Positions 1 through 12,048 of a stretch of DNA of 64,000 bases are shown piece by piece. A program made the position numbers and the translations under genes. Each line of letters begins with the position of its first letter. Positions within the stretch are counted from its first letter, which is position 1. Source of the stretch: Prinia subflava. Its lineage: Eukaryota > Chordata > Aves > Passeriformes > Cisticolidae. The DNA lies in assembly GCF_021018805.1 (NCBI RefSeq), contig NC_086247.1, positions 150,811,285 through 150,875,284 on the forward strand, given 5' to 3'. The notes under the pieces were generated by a model. It had not been told where the DNA came from. It was given only the letters and a program-made list of their open reading frames with translations, and searched no databases.

Positions 1-3000
1 TCTTCCTCTTAGTTTTTCCCACCATTCACACTTTTTCCTCTATCATATGAGGACAGCAGGAATTTACTTTCCCCTCAGTGTCTCTGTTTCTCCTTGCCAT
101 TGATTTATTGTGTCTCACTTCAGCAGCTGCCATTGTTTCACATCCAGTGGGATTATTTTTACATCTGGAGAATTTTTAGGATGTACTCCAAACAAGCACA
201 CAGCCTGAGGTAGGGAGGTTACAAGGAAGATGGTGCTGTCCCAGTGTAGAGGGGTTTTTGATCTGGAAAGGCGAATTTCTTGTGAGGATCTTGTGTGTCA
301 AAGGAACTGTGTGCTGCAGAGCAGGTAATCAGTTTTCTAAGAACAAACTCTGCCTGCTTGGAGAGTAAAAGAACATTCTCAAAGGCCACCAGTCTATAGT
401 GGCTTAATACAGAATTAAGTCTCAATAAAGGTTATTTAAACAAATGCAGACTACCTCAAGACAGCACCAATCCAAAGCCTTGTGTAAGGTTCACATCACA
501 GTCTTAGTCCCACCTGTATCATGACTGAGGGATTTCCAAACTGTAATTCCTCTTTATGTTTCCAGTGGAAACACTGGAGTTGTTCAGCTGATTAAATGTC
601 TGCAAGCCCAGGCTTATTAGACAAAGGCAGTGCTCTCTTTTTTCATTAAGGAGAGGTGTAGGGATGGGTTGTACTGTGAATCTGCAGGGATATTGTATAA
701 AATGTAAGGCAGGTGAGTCAAAACAGTGAAACTGCAGCTTCAGAGCTGCAAATTATATAAACCAGTGTAGTTATACTGATGCTGAGCTCTGCTGACAGGA
801 ACCAAAACCTGTCTGTAATGCTGGAGAATCCACTTCTCATGTCAGACTGGGACAATAAACACTCTCTGGGCTTTGCTCATTTGCTTTCTTTCGAGGACAG
901 TGAGCTAAATCCCATTGTCAGATACTTATGCCTGGGTTTGGATATGCAAATTCTTCATTTGAAACAGTAAAGTATTCAAAATCTTAATTTATATAAGAAT
1001 CTCCTTTGGCCTGGTACATTTTTGTAACTGAGCATTCTATTGTCTGTTGCACCTCAGTTACGTTACTGCACCTCCAAATCAGAATTATTCCACAGTGCAT
1101 GACTTGGATCTGTGCTCTGGAGTCAGAGAGAATAACCCAGCCTGGCAAAACAGGAGCTACAGAATTAATATAGGGAAAGAATCGGGGCACAGAACCTTGG
1201 AGATACAGTTCATTTAAAGGCTGTTTTTGTTGGAAGAATTTTGCCCTCTGCTACCAGCTTTATTCTCTAGAGCACAGGCAAAGGTTAGGCTTAATCTCTT
1301 CATTATTTAACTCCAAGTACAGCAGTGGTGTTCTCCTTCTTTTCATGTCCACTCTGCAGAAGTTAGAAAAGCCAAGAAGGGGCACTGTAGATGGGATTTT
1401 TGACTCTCTTTGAGCATTCTTCAAGCCTCAGATCTACTCAAGGGTCAGGTTTACGGGACAAAACGTTCCAGTCCGAATTCATGTTTGTTAAACATTTATT
1501 TTTAACCAGAGCATAATCTGCAAGCACTCATTCAGCTTCAGCTTCTTATTTTGGTGACATTAGCAAGGAAAAGTAGAACTCTGGGTAACAAGACTAAGAA
1601 TTTGGTATTTGTTTTCCGTTAAAGGCTAGAGATACAGTTTCCTTTTTTGTTTGTTTGCTTTTTCCCATGAAGACTACAATATTTGTTGTACTTTTATCAA
1701 GACAGCAGAGGATCTACCTGCTTTAACAAAACAATCCTGTTAGGCTCTTTCCACAGTCAGTAGAGACCTACTCAGTCCAGAGAATAAAATCCTTTAGTGC
1801 AGCTTATTTCACTTTAAGCAACAAGTTTAAAACAGGTCAGGTAAATCTCACTTTATGGCCTGTTTCTCACCAGTGCCTGCCCAGCTGACAAGGAAAAAGG
1901 CACGCAGCTATTTTGTTAACCCCAAAAATTAGAGGAGGTGCAACTAAAAGACAACTTTGCTGAGAAGGAGATGTGCTGGATGAGAGGGGTGAAGGACTCT
2001 GCCTGCACACAGCACTGCAGTGGGGTGGAACTGGAGAATCTGTTTGTTGGCCACAGAACAAGTTCTGTTTCCCAAACATTTCCATCTGATCCATAAGAGC
2101 ATGGGATTTGTCAGTGTAGTTGGTGTTTTGAAGAGAAACAAGTGCAGCTTTGGGGGATCCTCAGCTACTGAGCAGCAAGGAGAAGATGATAAAGAGAGGA
2201 AGCGGGTGTGTGATATCAATAATATATTGTACAGACCCACTTTTCAATTTTCTCCTTTCTCTCCCCTACAATCTTTCTATTTCCACTTTGGTTAACTTTC
2301 TGCTGTATTTTCAATGCTTTATTTCGTTGATTTGTTTCTGCATTCCTTCTCCTGCCACTACACAGCTGCCAATCCCACTCATGGTGAGGTTACATAGAAT
2401 TACTCGAGCAGGGTGCACAAAGATTGTTCATGAGGACAGTTTTAATTTGCATGGATCAAGTTCTGCCTTTACTGCCTTCCCCAAAGGATTCCCCTTCAGC
2501 ACATTCAGAGACAAGGCACAAACCTCATCATTCCCTGTGTGCTGGTAGCCACCTAAATTCAGAACCACAACCATTTTCATTACTGATGTACTGGATAAAG
2601 CAGCATAAAGTCCTTCCCCTGGGTCAGCATGCTCGTTTCACTCCTCCTAAGCACCTCTGAGACACCCAGAATTGAATTGCAGCTCCTTTTGCCTCAGATT
2701 TGTGTTCTCTCTCACTTGCATCGAGACGTCCAGGTGTTGGGTCTGGCGCGGCGGCCTTCAGCCACATCATCCATCGCTCATCTCTACCCCGGGAGTGTTT
2801 AACTTTTTCTTTCCCCTTCCACCCTAGCACCCTCCCTCTTCCTCCCAGATGCAGCTGCAGTCCCTGCCCAGGACACTTGCGGTGAGGCTCAGCTTGTTTG
2901 CCTTTAGCTGTCTAAAGTCTCGTGCTCGATCCGGGCAGTCCGGTCGTCGTCTTTGGTCACTCGGGGGGACCAGGGCGCCTCCGTCTCACAGAGCATCCCC

Positions 3001-5633
3001 CGAGCCTTAGATGTCTCTGTCACACGGGCCAGCTCAGCCTGGGAGCCCCTGCTCTTCCCCTGACTGAGTCCAGGGTGGTAGTTCAGTTTGGAATCTGTCT
3101 CTGGCACGTAGAGTTAGATGTGACCGACTCCGTTCTCTGTGTGCCTGCAGAGGTCTGAGGATCCTGCCCTGACTCCTGTAGTGTTTTCATAGCCATGATC
3201 TCATTTCTGTTCATTTCCTTCTGTTTGTCAGTTTTTTTCCTCCTTCATATATTTTTTTCTGGTTCCTGCCTCCTCTGTCTCTTCTCTCTTTCTCCCTTTC
3301 CTTCCACCAACTTCTCTACTTTATTATAAATAAAGTTTGCAAAATAAAAAGGGGAGGGAGAAAGGAAAGAAAACGTCTATAAATTCTGTATTCTAAAGGT
3401 CTGGGACCCTTTACACCATCTAAGATCAGAGAGATGACTCTACTGAAATTAGAAATGGCAGAGAAGAAGTGCTAACAGCACTAAAATATTAAGGTTTTCC
3501 TAAGAAGTGCTAGCATTGTTTTCTGTCACAAACCCATGTGTCAATGTCCCCTCACTGGGTGGGGAGCAGCAGTTAATCCGTAGATAATATTTTCAAAATC
3601 AAGTCTGGGTTTTTTTCAGTAATTCTAGCAAATATCAAGTACTGTCACGTTAGGTCTATTCACCAGGAAAACCTATAAAAAATCAATCCCTGCAGAATAA
3701 AATGGAGCATAAGCACCAAAGGAAACATGGATAAGAATTTATTTCTAGATTGCCATGGCAACATTAAGTATTTCATTGAATACCACAAACCTCTACAATA
3801 ACCCATGGCTAAGACTTTTCAAAGTGATTATTGATTTTTAGACGTTTCCTTTTCAGGTTCTGTACCTTAATATGCCTCGTAAGTGCTTCTTTTCAACACA
3901 GGCTGAGCAGCCCTCTTGTGGTAAAAATTGGCCTGAGAAATGTGGTTCAGATCAAGGGATAAAAAAAAAAAGAGTGGCACTCAAAATCCATAGTCACTTC
4001 TGAAAGCCTCAGTCACAATAAAATGGAGCTATCCCTAAAATCTCTTTGCTCATTTTTGATCAGTCTGAGCAGGCAATTAATGCCCAACTCAGCTCAGTGA
4101 AAAGCAGGTGGTGCAAAAATGCAGCACAGAAATTATAGTGTAAAAAGAGCAGTCATTTTCATGTTTACTTTCTCAGCAACATCCAAGAAATGAAATCCAT
4201 TTTATGAGTTGAAACACAGTTACTATTTCTATTTTCTGGATGTGTGCCTGCCACAAGAGACTGTTCTTTCCTGCTCTTACACTGTAATATTAAATAACAA
4301 CACAGTTATTAGGCTTTAATTATCCAAAAGGAAGCAAAACATAACTCCAGTAATGGGGATTGACTTAGAGGAGCTAAAAGTAGGGGGAAATTTAGTATAT
4401 TTTCAATTCATCCTGGTTTACTGTTCAGATTATAAATTCTGTGAGTTGTGAACACAGATCTTAGACTGTGTAACAGAAATGGAGTTTGGTTTGTTTGAAC
4501 AAACTCAAATGTTTGCCTTGAAGGCAATTGCTTTAAAAATCAATGTATTCTCCTTTATATTCATGGAGATTTAGTCAGGGTACTCAGTGGTGTTTGGTGT
4601 TCATCTGTCCTAGAGTGGACATCTAAAACAGGTCAGATGTACCGGGCAGATAAATGTATTTGTCTCTCAACTGTTTATTCTGATGATTCTCAGGGTCCTA
4701 AGGATGTCCATTTTACTTAGACACCTGTACTGTAAATGTCCAACCTCTCCTGAGGTGAATCCCACCAAAACACTCACGTGTTGAAAACAAAACAAAAATT
4801 CTCCCTGCGAAAGTGGACAAAAAATCACTATTTTCAATTTTCATGTTTTTCAGCCCAGGCATAAGATCTCTTATAGGATCCCTCCAAATGCCTTTCCATG
4901 TTTCAGATTACCCTTCTTGTGACTGATTTAAGTTAGCCTCTCCTGGCTGGTTGGAAAGGAGCTATTTTTGTTCTCTGTTCCTGGAACCCATCATGCAGGG
5001 ATCAAGGTCCTGCTCCACAGTGTATGAGCCTGCTGCTTTGATGAGTCTCAGTGAGTGTGACAAAACAGAAGTACCTCCAAAATTACCAGCCAGACATGCA
5101 GACCCCATACTGAGCTCCCTCCCCATCACCAAGGAAGATGGGAAAAGTGCTTTGGTGTCCTCACTAGAACTCTGTTAAAAAAGAAAGGATCCACACCACA
5201 GTGAAAATTCGCAACACCTGATCCAATTTACTTTAGTCTGACCCCCACCCTACGAGTTTATGTTACTCCCTGATTGTTCTCCATGAGCATGCAGTCAGTT
5301 TCCATTTGATATATTGTTCTGTGCCCCCTGTACCAAACCAGACCGCGCCGGCCGTGCGCGATTCGGACGCGTCAGCGCTGCCCTCAGGGCCTTTGAGTTT
5401 TGGTCTGTCCGTGAGTCAGCACATCACAACGGCCAGCAGCAGCCAGTGCACTTCCATTTTTTTGTTGAATCTTTTGATTTCTGCTTCGGTCGAGCCGCTG
5501 GTTCGTGCTGTGACTCCATTCTGTCGTGTCCTGCTTTCCATCTCTGTGGCGTGTCTCATGAAATGTGTTGAAAGTGACCTACCTTGGCCTGTTCACGGGA
5601 TGCTGAAAAAAATGCTAATCTTGTCATATTTAG
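1..5633 (+). other. ADCYAP1R1: ADCYAP1R1 intron upstream of the hop exon (partial)
   Basis: I find no coding exon here; in particular the TM4 and TM5 exons of PAC1 are not recognisable, so the TM5 exon must lie left of the window. The stretch is mostly AT-rich unique intron. Two locally GC- and CpG-rich patches stand out, at about 2725-3040 and 5335-5530; the second ends about 100 bp before the hop exon. No open frame in either patch resembles a known protein. Confidence 0.8.
5335..5530 (+). other. CpG-dense intronic patch upstream of hop exon
   Basis: The stretch around 5340-5385 is packed with CpG (for example GACCGCGCCGGCCGTGCG), with further CpGs at 5475-5530, inside an otherwise AT-rich intron. 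It ends roughly 100 bp before the hop acceptor. It could be a methylation-sensitive or conserved splicing-regulatory element, or an unrelated GC-rich insertion. No exon of PAC1 is encoded here. Confidence 0.4.
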
Positions 5634-5717
5634 CAGCTGCGTTCAGAAATGCTACTGTAAGCCTAAGAGGGCTAACCAGCACTCTTGCAAGATGTCAGAA
5701 CTATCCACCATTACCCT
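5634..5717 (+). CDS. ADCYAP1R1: ADCYAP1R1 hop cassette exon (hop1/hop2), third intracellular loop
   Basis: This is the alternative cassette exon of the PACAP type 1 receptor PAC1, a Gs/Gq-coupled class B GPCR at the plasma membrane. The 84-nt exon encodes a 28-residue insert in intracellular loop 3 running from SCVQKCYCK to [10 protein letters not shown], nearly identical to mammalian hop. It opens at a tandem acceptor TAGCAG (5631-5636). Using the first AG gives hop1 with a serine; using the second (start 5637) gives hop2 without it. Both keep frame because the exon enters and leaves with split codons, and the last two bases CT join G of the TM6 exon to make Leu. The donor is GTAAGT at 5718. 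Relative to the mammalian insert as I remember it, small changes are seen (KPKRANQ for KPQRAQQ). The preceding TM5 exon is not in the window. Exon length, both splice sites and peptide all agree, so the call is very secure. Confidence 0.97.
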
Positions 5718-5743
5718 GTAAGTGTACGCACTCCCGTGACATT

Positions 5744-5840
5744 ACTGTGTGTGTGTGACGCATGTTGCAATTAAATGAACGGATGAGAGCAGAGGGGAAG
5801 CAGCCAGAGAGCAAAGCACTCATTTAGTTCTTGTTGCATG
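5744..5840 (+). promoter_or_regulatory. Candidate splicing enhancer downstream of hop exon (TG run plus RBFOX motifs)
   Basis: Within 125 nt of the hop donor are an alternating TG stretch, GCATG at 5760-5764 and the full hexamer TGCATG at 5835-5840. RBFOX proteins bind (U)GCAUG, and motifs downstream of a cassette exon generally promote its inclusion. UG repeats are bound by CELF-type factors. Work in zebrafish and mouse links Rbfox1 to PAC1 hop splicing. The motifs are seen directly; their activity in this bird is inferred. Confidence 0.5.
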
Positions 5841-6226
5841 TAGAATATTTTTTTTTGTTCTTGTTCTGTGCTTTTGCTGATGCGCCACGATCGAGGATTT
5901 TAAGGTCGTTTTAATTTTTTTTTCCTTTCTTTTTTCTTTTTTTGTAATTATGGCTGATGCTATTTATGGTTTTGGGTAGTGTCTGTACAGAATTAATAGC
6001 TGTTCTTTATTGTACAGCAAAGAGGTGAGCACCTTCAAACAGAGAGAAAATGTTTCACATGAAATTGTCCTAGAAAAACTGGGTGAGATCGAGTCAATCA
6101 GAGCCTCAGTGGGTATAAAACATCTTTTGTCCATTGAACTGAGTGAAGTTAACTTAATAAACACCCAGGGGTGAGGAAAGGCTAAAGCTGACCTAATACC
6201 AGAATGAATTGTGTCCATTGTAAGTT

Positions 6227-6480
6227 ACAGAATCATAGAATCAATGAGTCGGAAAAGACCTCCAAGATCATCAAATTCAGTCCAACATTGTCAAGTATTG
6301 TCAAATATAGAGTGAGGCATCCAGAAGAGTGAATAAAAACCATTCAGCCAAGAGGTGTGAATGAATCACTATCCCATGGCCCACCTGACCCCTTGCTGCT
6401 TGCACAAGAAGCCCACAAGTTTTCACAGATTCATGGAATCATTAAGGTTGGAAAAGAGCTCCAAGGTCATCCTCTCATTT
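6227..6480 (-). mobile_element. CR1-type LINE 3' fragment
   Basis: The + strand reads CAGAATCATAGAATCAATGA followed by a GGAAAAGACCTCCAAGATCA motif, the reverse complement of the bird CR1 3' end. A second similar module (GGAATCATTAAGGTTGGAAA) lies at 6430-6480. It is 5'-truncated, as is usual for CR1, and has no ORF. Confidence 0.75.
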
Positions 6481-9400
6481 TGTTTAGATGAAGTGCAATT
6501 TCAGACATCTATTATATGTTTTCTGATGATCTGACTCCTGGATTTCACAGCAGTTTTATAAGTGTAAGTCAACATTTTCTGAGGTGTCCTGACACACAGA
6601 TCCAAAACTCCAGGATTTTCCTAGAGTACTTAGTAGTTATCTTCGGTACCATTAAGGAAAAAAGATTGATTTGTAACTTAACTGCATATATGGTTACATT
6701 TTTAGTTAGAAAAAAAAAAGTGAATTTTCTGTGTGATTTCATATATCTTTGCAGTATTTAACAAATAGAATAATGAAGATGCTAAAAGATATTCAGTCGG
6801 CAGACTGGAATCCTGCAAAACCAGATAGAAACAGAGAAGACAAAAGGGAGCAGCTCCATCTGCTACACAGAGAGCAGCTGAAGACTAAAAACAGTTAGGT
6901 AAAACTAGGAGCCAGGTTTAGGAGGAGATAATTTGAGATATAAATTTCACTGCCTCATGGACATCCTGATGCAGCACAGGCATCATGCTGGACCTTTGCA
7001 GAGAACCAGATTTTATATGAAATGCAGTGTTTCTGGAAGATGGGAGACTCAAAACTCTCTATGGTGAAATCTTTTACCTAGTACAGGGCAAAAAGAGTTC
7101 AGCCTAAACAGGAGGAATTTAAACCTATGTTTTTTATGTCTGTTGAGGTATCAAAGTCTTGATAAGCTTCCCTGTTTTTCAGCTCCTCGCTCTGAAGATG
7201 TGGTTTATGCATGGGAAAATTAAAAATCTGGAATCATTCAGGTGTTCAGGTGTTGCCTCAGGTGTTTTGGAAGTAACACCACAGACCTAGTTAAATTTTT
7301 GGGAAAGACTGGAAATGATCTGTCAGGGAGATTACTGAGGTTCCTGAAAGTCACGTTAATATGTTCACATTTTGTGACAAAAGAGATCCTTCAGTTTATT
7401 AAACATGAGCTGTGCTGAGCAATTCATTACTAATGACATCCTGTGCCTTCATGGTTTGCTCTTTATCCTTCAGTTTGAAATATTGTCACGATTTCTTTTT
7501 TGCACAGGTTTTTCACAGGGATGATGAATATGTACCTTTGGCCAGAGAAATTGGGTTCCTCTAATCTAAACCTCACAAATCTATGGGGCAGAAATTTGTG
7601 TGACAAACTCGGTGCAGGTTCCCTTTGAGGCCAGTGGATAGATTTAGGATGTGATAAGAATTTTCTTAGGGGCAGAGGATTTGTCCTTGTGTGTCAGTGA
7701 TTCTTGCTCTTCACAGACAATAAAGGGAATTTAAGTGTGCATTTAATTTAACTAAAAACAGATGCCATCACTGCAGATATGTCACAGCATTAAGTTAATC
7801 AATACATACATTAATAGATGTACTCAGTACCCATGGGGTTTACAACAGGAGTCACCTCTTGTTAAAAAAGGCATCTGTAGCACACAAGAATTATGTTTTA
7901 AAGGTGTATTTTTTCTCTCTATTGACTTTAGAGACCTATTTTAAATAATTGCATTATCAATATCTATGTTATGTATGTCCAAACCTGGGTGAGGTGAATG
8001 TTGCTTTTCAGGACTACAGACCTCGATGTCTTCATTGCAAAAGTTCATATTTGATCAAAGTATTTCACTTAGGACAGCTTCTAAACTGGGAAATCCTCTT
8101 ACTTCAGAGAGGCAGAACTAAATGGCAAAACAACAATATAATCTTCCTTCAAAGTCTTTGGTTTGGAGATTTTTTTGCTTCATTGTTGATTTTTTTTTTC
8201 TTAAAAAGTTTGAGCAGTTGGGACTTTTGCAGTCTCCCTATAAATGTGGATGTGCAATGGAAAAATATAAGCATGATTCCCTCAAATACTGGTCAGATTA
8301 GACAACCTTCCTACTTAGTGTTTCTTTTACCATAAAGTTCTAATTTCTTTATTCAATAGAAGAGTGAGGGAGAACAGAGGGCCCCATTATTTTTTTGTAC
8401 TAACAGTTAATGGGAAGTCCACATTCATAGCCATGACACTAGAGAAAGTCTTAGGTTTGAAGTGATTTTAAGGAAAATAGTGGCTGGAAAACAGAATGTC
8501 AGCCTCAACAAAAATTGATATTCAAATGGCTTTTGAATTCCCAGTGGGAATGTGAACAAGGCTTTTGCTAGACCTTTTGGAGAACATTATCTTCCAAACA
8601 GCCACTTGGACAATTATTGTCCTCAGAACTTCAAGATCCACCCACCCCACCCTGCCCAAGTTTCTTGCCTGTCTGAAAGAGTTGGGGAAGAAAAGAAGAT
8701 TAAAATCTTTGGCTGTTACACACCTGAGAATTCCACTGTATCCTTTAGGATTTTCACTCCCTGTTGCACATAAACTTACACACCTCACTGGACCTGCTTT
8801 AAATCTTCTCTCTTCCCAATATTCTTGAAAAAAAGCAATTTATCATCATCCATACTGGCATTAATGTCTCTCGAGTTTTTTCTTATCATTAAAATCTTTT
8901 TTCCTCTCTATTGATCTTAATAATCTATAAACTTCCAAATATCTTATTTAATGCATTTTCTTCCTCATTTTTATGACAATATTGAAGACAATACCTCAAA
9001 TAAGTTGATGATGGCATTATATTTCCAGATCCTACAAACTAATTGTGTGATTAATCAGGTATGATTAATGCCAGAAAACTGACAATAAAGTCTTCCTCTG
9101 CATCTTCCCCTAAATTAATCTCCCAAGAGTGCAGTGAGACAGAACATATTAATAAACAATTCTATTCTGACTTTTAGATCAAAACAACATTTATCCTTTT
9201 GTTGTTGTTGTCATTAGATCTGAATATAAATGATAGGAGATAGGGAGAGATGATACTTTTTTGTCCAGTTTACTGCCTTTAATTTGATTTTTTTTTTAAC
9301 TCCATGTCTAGTTTAAGACACTTATATTCTTTACATTCCTTTTTTACGGAGATAACATTATTCTACAGGCTCTTCTTCAATGTTTCTGTTCCTTTTTATT

Positions 9401-10991
9401 CATCTGATTGCATGTCAATAGAGAAAAAGGACCAGAAAGAACTCCAAAACTCTTTTACACTGGCTCACTTCAGTATAGATTACTTTATATAGAGATCATC
9501 AAAGCTGGACAATCTGAATGCTCTTCATCACCCTGTTCTGAGGTTGTTCCTCTCTTTTCAAAAGATTTTGGCCAATGTCTGATTTTATAACCCACAAGAA
9601 CACTGTTCTCTGGTTTGTGGGGTCTTCCACCAAGACCTGAGGTTTGGTGTCCATCAGATTTATGGCTCAGGTGTGTTTAGTGCAGTCTCCAGACAAAAGT
9701 TGGGATGAATTAATCCCCAGTTTATCCCCGATTTGGGGCCCAAAGTCTGACTGAGAGAGACCAGCACTGCACTCATGTCCTATTCCCAGACCATTAGTGG
9801 AGATAATTGTGCTCACAAATTTCTTGAAACTGTGTTAAATAAATCTCCAGTGCTGCTGAAACAAACACATCATTTTGGGTTATCATAGAGCATCTGTTAG
9901 CAAATTCAAATCTGTCCGCAATGTATCAAATGGATAAAAGCAGAGGGGGCACTTGAGTTTTAACAAATCATGCAGCTCTTTGAAAAATCTTTACGGTTTT
10001 TTACCTTCCTTTGTCCTCCATCTGCCTTCTTCACTTACCTTTTCAATAATATTAATCCCCTCTGAAAATTGAAAATATTCAATGATATTATTCCCCTCCC
10101 TCCTGGAGGTTTTTAGGTCACTTTGTTTTTAATACAGCACTCGCTTTATTTTCAGGTCAACATTTTCTTTCTCTCTTTTTTTTTTTTTTTTTTTTTTCTC
10201 TTCTCTTTTTCTCTGCTCAACCAGACAGTGACACTCACCAAAACATGCACAAGTCCCCTGCTTTGGGGGAATTTCTCCAGTTAAGTGCTCACATGTAAAA
10301 CATTCATTTCCAGCCCGTTTGTTTATACCTCCTGAGCTTGATTTCCCTCTGAAACCTCTTTATTCTGAAGCAGTGAAGTAGTTAAACAGTGGAATTGCAC
10401 TTAGGTTTCCAACAATATCAATTGAGACCAAAATCAAACCTTCAGGAACAGTTGTGAGTACAAGAACTTGCAGGGGGATTAACTTTTATTCTTATGGCTG
10501 TTGGTTTTTTAGCTTTATTTGTGCGGTTGTTTTGGATTTTTTTTTTTTTTTTGCTGTGCAGAAACATATTCACACACACACACAAAAATCAACAAAACAC
10601 AAGTGATTTCAAACACTCCACTGGGATTAAGGTTTATAATTGTACCATGGTAGCAGTCTGAATCCCTTAGCAAGATTCCCCTCATTTTTTGGCATGGTAG
10701 GAGAAAATCCCTGCTTATAATAATGCAAATTAACATAGCAGCAGAGAGCATTAAGCATAATTAATGTGCCATTACTGTAGCAGTGTGAAGAAGGGGGAGC
10801 AAACTGCAGGCTGTGTGCAAACAGTCCTTGGGAGCAAACAGGAAAGTTGCATTATTTGTTTGTACAATTACGCGCTGTACGTACCCCCAAAAGTCTGTCA
10901 GCAGAATATTCTCTGTGCTTTCTTCTTTTAATTGAAGTGCAGGTTGCTAATTGCAAGGCTGCATTAAAGTTCTTTCCCTCTGTTGTGACAG

Positions 10992-11121
10992 GAGACTGGC
11001 TCGTTCCACCCTGCTGCTGATCCCTTTGTTCGGAATTCACTACACGGTGTTTGCCTTTTCTCCTGAGAATGTCAGTAAGCGGGAGAGGCTGGTGTTTGAG
11101 TTGGGACTGGGATCCTTCCAG
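10992..11121 (+). CDS. ADCYAP1R1: ADCYAP1R1 TM6 / extracellular loop 3 exon
   Basis: This 130-nt exon is the standard size for the TM6 exon in class B receptors. It encodes [17 protein letters not shown], the ICL3-TM6 hinge (RLARST) and the PLFG kink region that moves on G-protein activation. The extracellular loop with [16 protein letters not shown] and the start of TM7 (LGSFQ) follow. The acceptor ends GACAG before 10992 and the donor GTGATT begins at 11122. The first base completes the Leu codon begun by either the hop exon or, when hop is skipped, the upstream TM5 exon. The sequence matches PAC1 rather than VIPR1 or VIPR2, notably [14 protein letters not shown]. Confidence is very high. 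Confidence 0.97.
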
Positions 11122-11327
11122 GTGATTATGCACTGGATTCAGCTTTCCTCAGAACCAAATCTCTGTTCTTTGTGGCTCTCAGAGCGTGTCTCTGCTCATT
11201 TATGTTTTGTATACCAGGATTTTGGGGTTGTTGGTTTGCTTATTGTTGTTGTTTTTAACTCCAGTAATTTTCTGTCATTCCTTCAGGATTTGAATTACTT
11301 TTTTTTTTTCCTCTCCTATTTTCCTAG

Positions 11328-11369
11328 GGTTTTGTTGTTGCTGTTCTCTACTGCTTCTTGAACGGGGAG
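11328..11369 (+). CDS. ADCYAP1R1: ADCYAP1R1 TM7 42-nt exon
   Basis: This 42-nt exon encodes [14 protein letters not shown], the cytoplasmic half of TM7 and the turn into helix 8, which is the signature class B motif [17 protein letters not shown]. The acceptor is a T-rich tract ending CTAG at 11327 and the donor is GTAAGA at 11370. It is phase 0 at both ends, so skipping would remove 14 residues without a frameshift and would disable TM7. The intron to the TM6 exon is only 206 bp. Confidence 0.96.
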
Positions 11370-11512
11370 GTAAGACTTTTAATATTTAATGTCCCTCACC
11401 TGTCATCCACATCCCATTTTCTTGTGGGAGTAACTGCTGTTCCAGCTGTCCATTCTAACTCATCATCTACCATAATGCCTGATACTTTAGTCTGAATCTC
11501 ACAATTCTCAGA

Positions 11513-11616
11513 AAAAAAAGAAAAAAGAAAAAGAAAAAGAAAAAGAAAAAGAAAAAGAAAAAGAAAAAGAAAAAGAAAAAGAAAAAGAAAAAGAAAAAGA
11601 AAAAGAAAAAATAAAA
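11513..11616 (+). repeat. (AAAAAG)n hexanucleotide microsatellite
   Basis: About 15 near-perfect hexamer units lie in the last ADCYAP1R1 intron, 145 bp after the TM7 exon donor. Confidence 0.95.
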
Positions 11617-11897
11617 ACAGATTTGTGATGTCTATAAAACCAAAACATTGGCCTTGCCAGAGGTGATGGCTCAGATTAAGCCTTCCTGACAGGTAGGATA
11701 TGGGCAGGTCTCTTTTGAAATGTCATCCCAGGTGCAGAATTTCGCCCTGGTTTTGTTCAGCTTTGCCCTGTTCTTGCCAGCCCACCCTCCCAGCCTGTTC
11801 AGCTCTCTCCAGGAGATCTGACATGTGCCTGCCACCACCCAGCTTGGAGCCATCAGCCAAATTGGTGATGGTGCTTCCAGTCCCATCAGATTGTGAT

Positions 11898-12048
11898 GAA
11901 GATGGTGAGGCCCTGGCACAGAGAAGCTGTGGCTGCCCCTGGATCCCTGGAAGTGTCCAAGGCCAGGCTGGACAGGGCTTGGAGCAACCTGGGATTGTGG
12001 AAGGTGTCCCTGCCATGGCAGGAGGTGGAAGGAGATGACCTTGAAGGT
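11898..12048 (+). mobile_element. CR1-type LINE 3' fragment
   Basis: It contains the CR1 consensus-like string GGCCAGGCTGGACAGGGCTT, followed by the 'dispatch to family' end region CTGCCATGGCAGGAGGTGGA. Overlapping ORFs of 60-144 codons in several frames here are repeat artefacts. Copies of the same module occur at 48690-48872 and, inverted, at 60690-60905. Confidence 0.8.

Larger units (their letters stand above)
5718..10991 (+). other. ADCYAP1R1: ADCYAP1R1 intron between hop and TM6 exons
   Basis: This is a 5.3-kb intron. Immediately downstream of the hop exon lie a TG run (about 5744-5757) and RBFOX-type GCATG motifs (5760-5764, 5835-5840). A CR1 fragment lies at 6227-6480. The rest is AT-rich unique sequence with short poly-T runs near 10170-10197 and 10538-10552. 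I see no further exon. Confidence 0.8.

Noticed and set aside
5306..5758. 150-codon + strand frame containing the hop region
   Set aside because: The frame is a chance extension through intron in a different frame from the hop peptide. The real coding unit is the 84-nt exon bounded by TAGCAG and GTAAGT.
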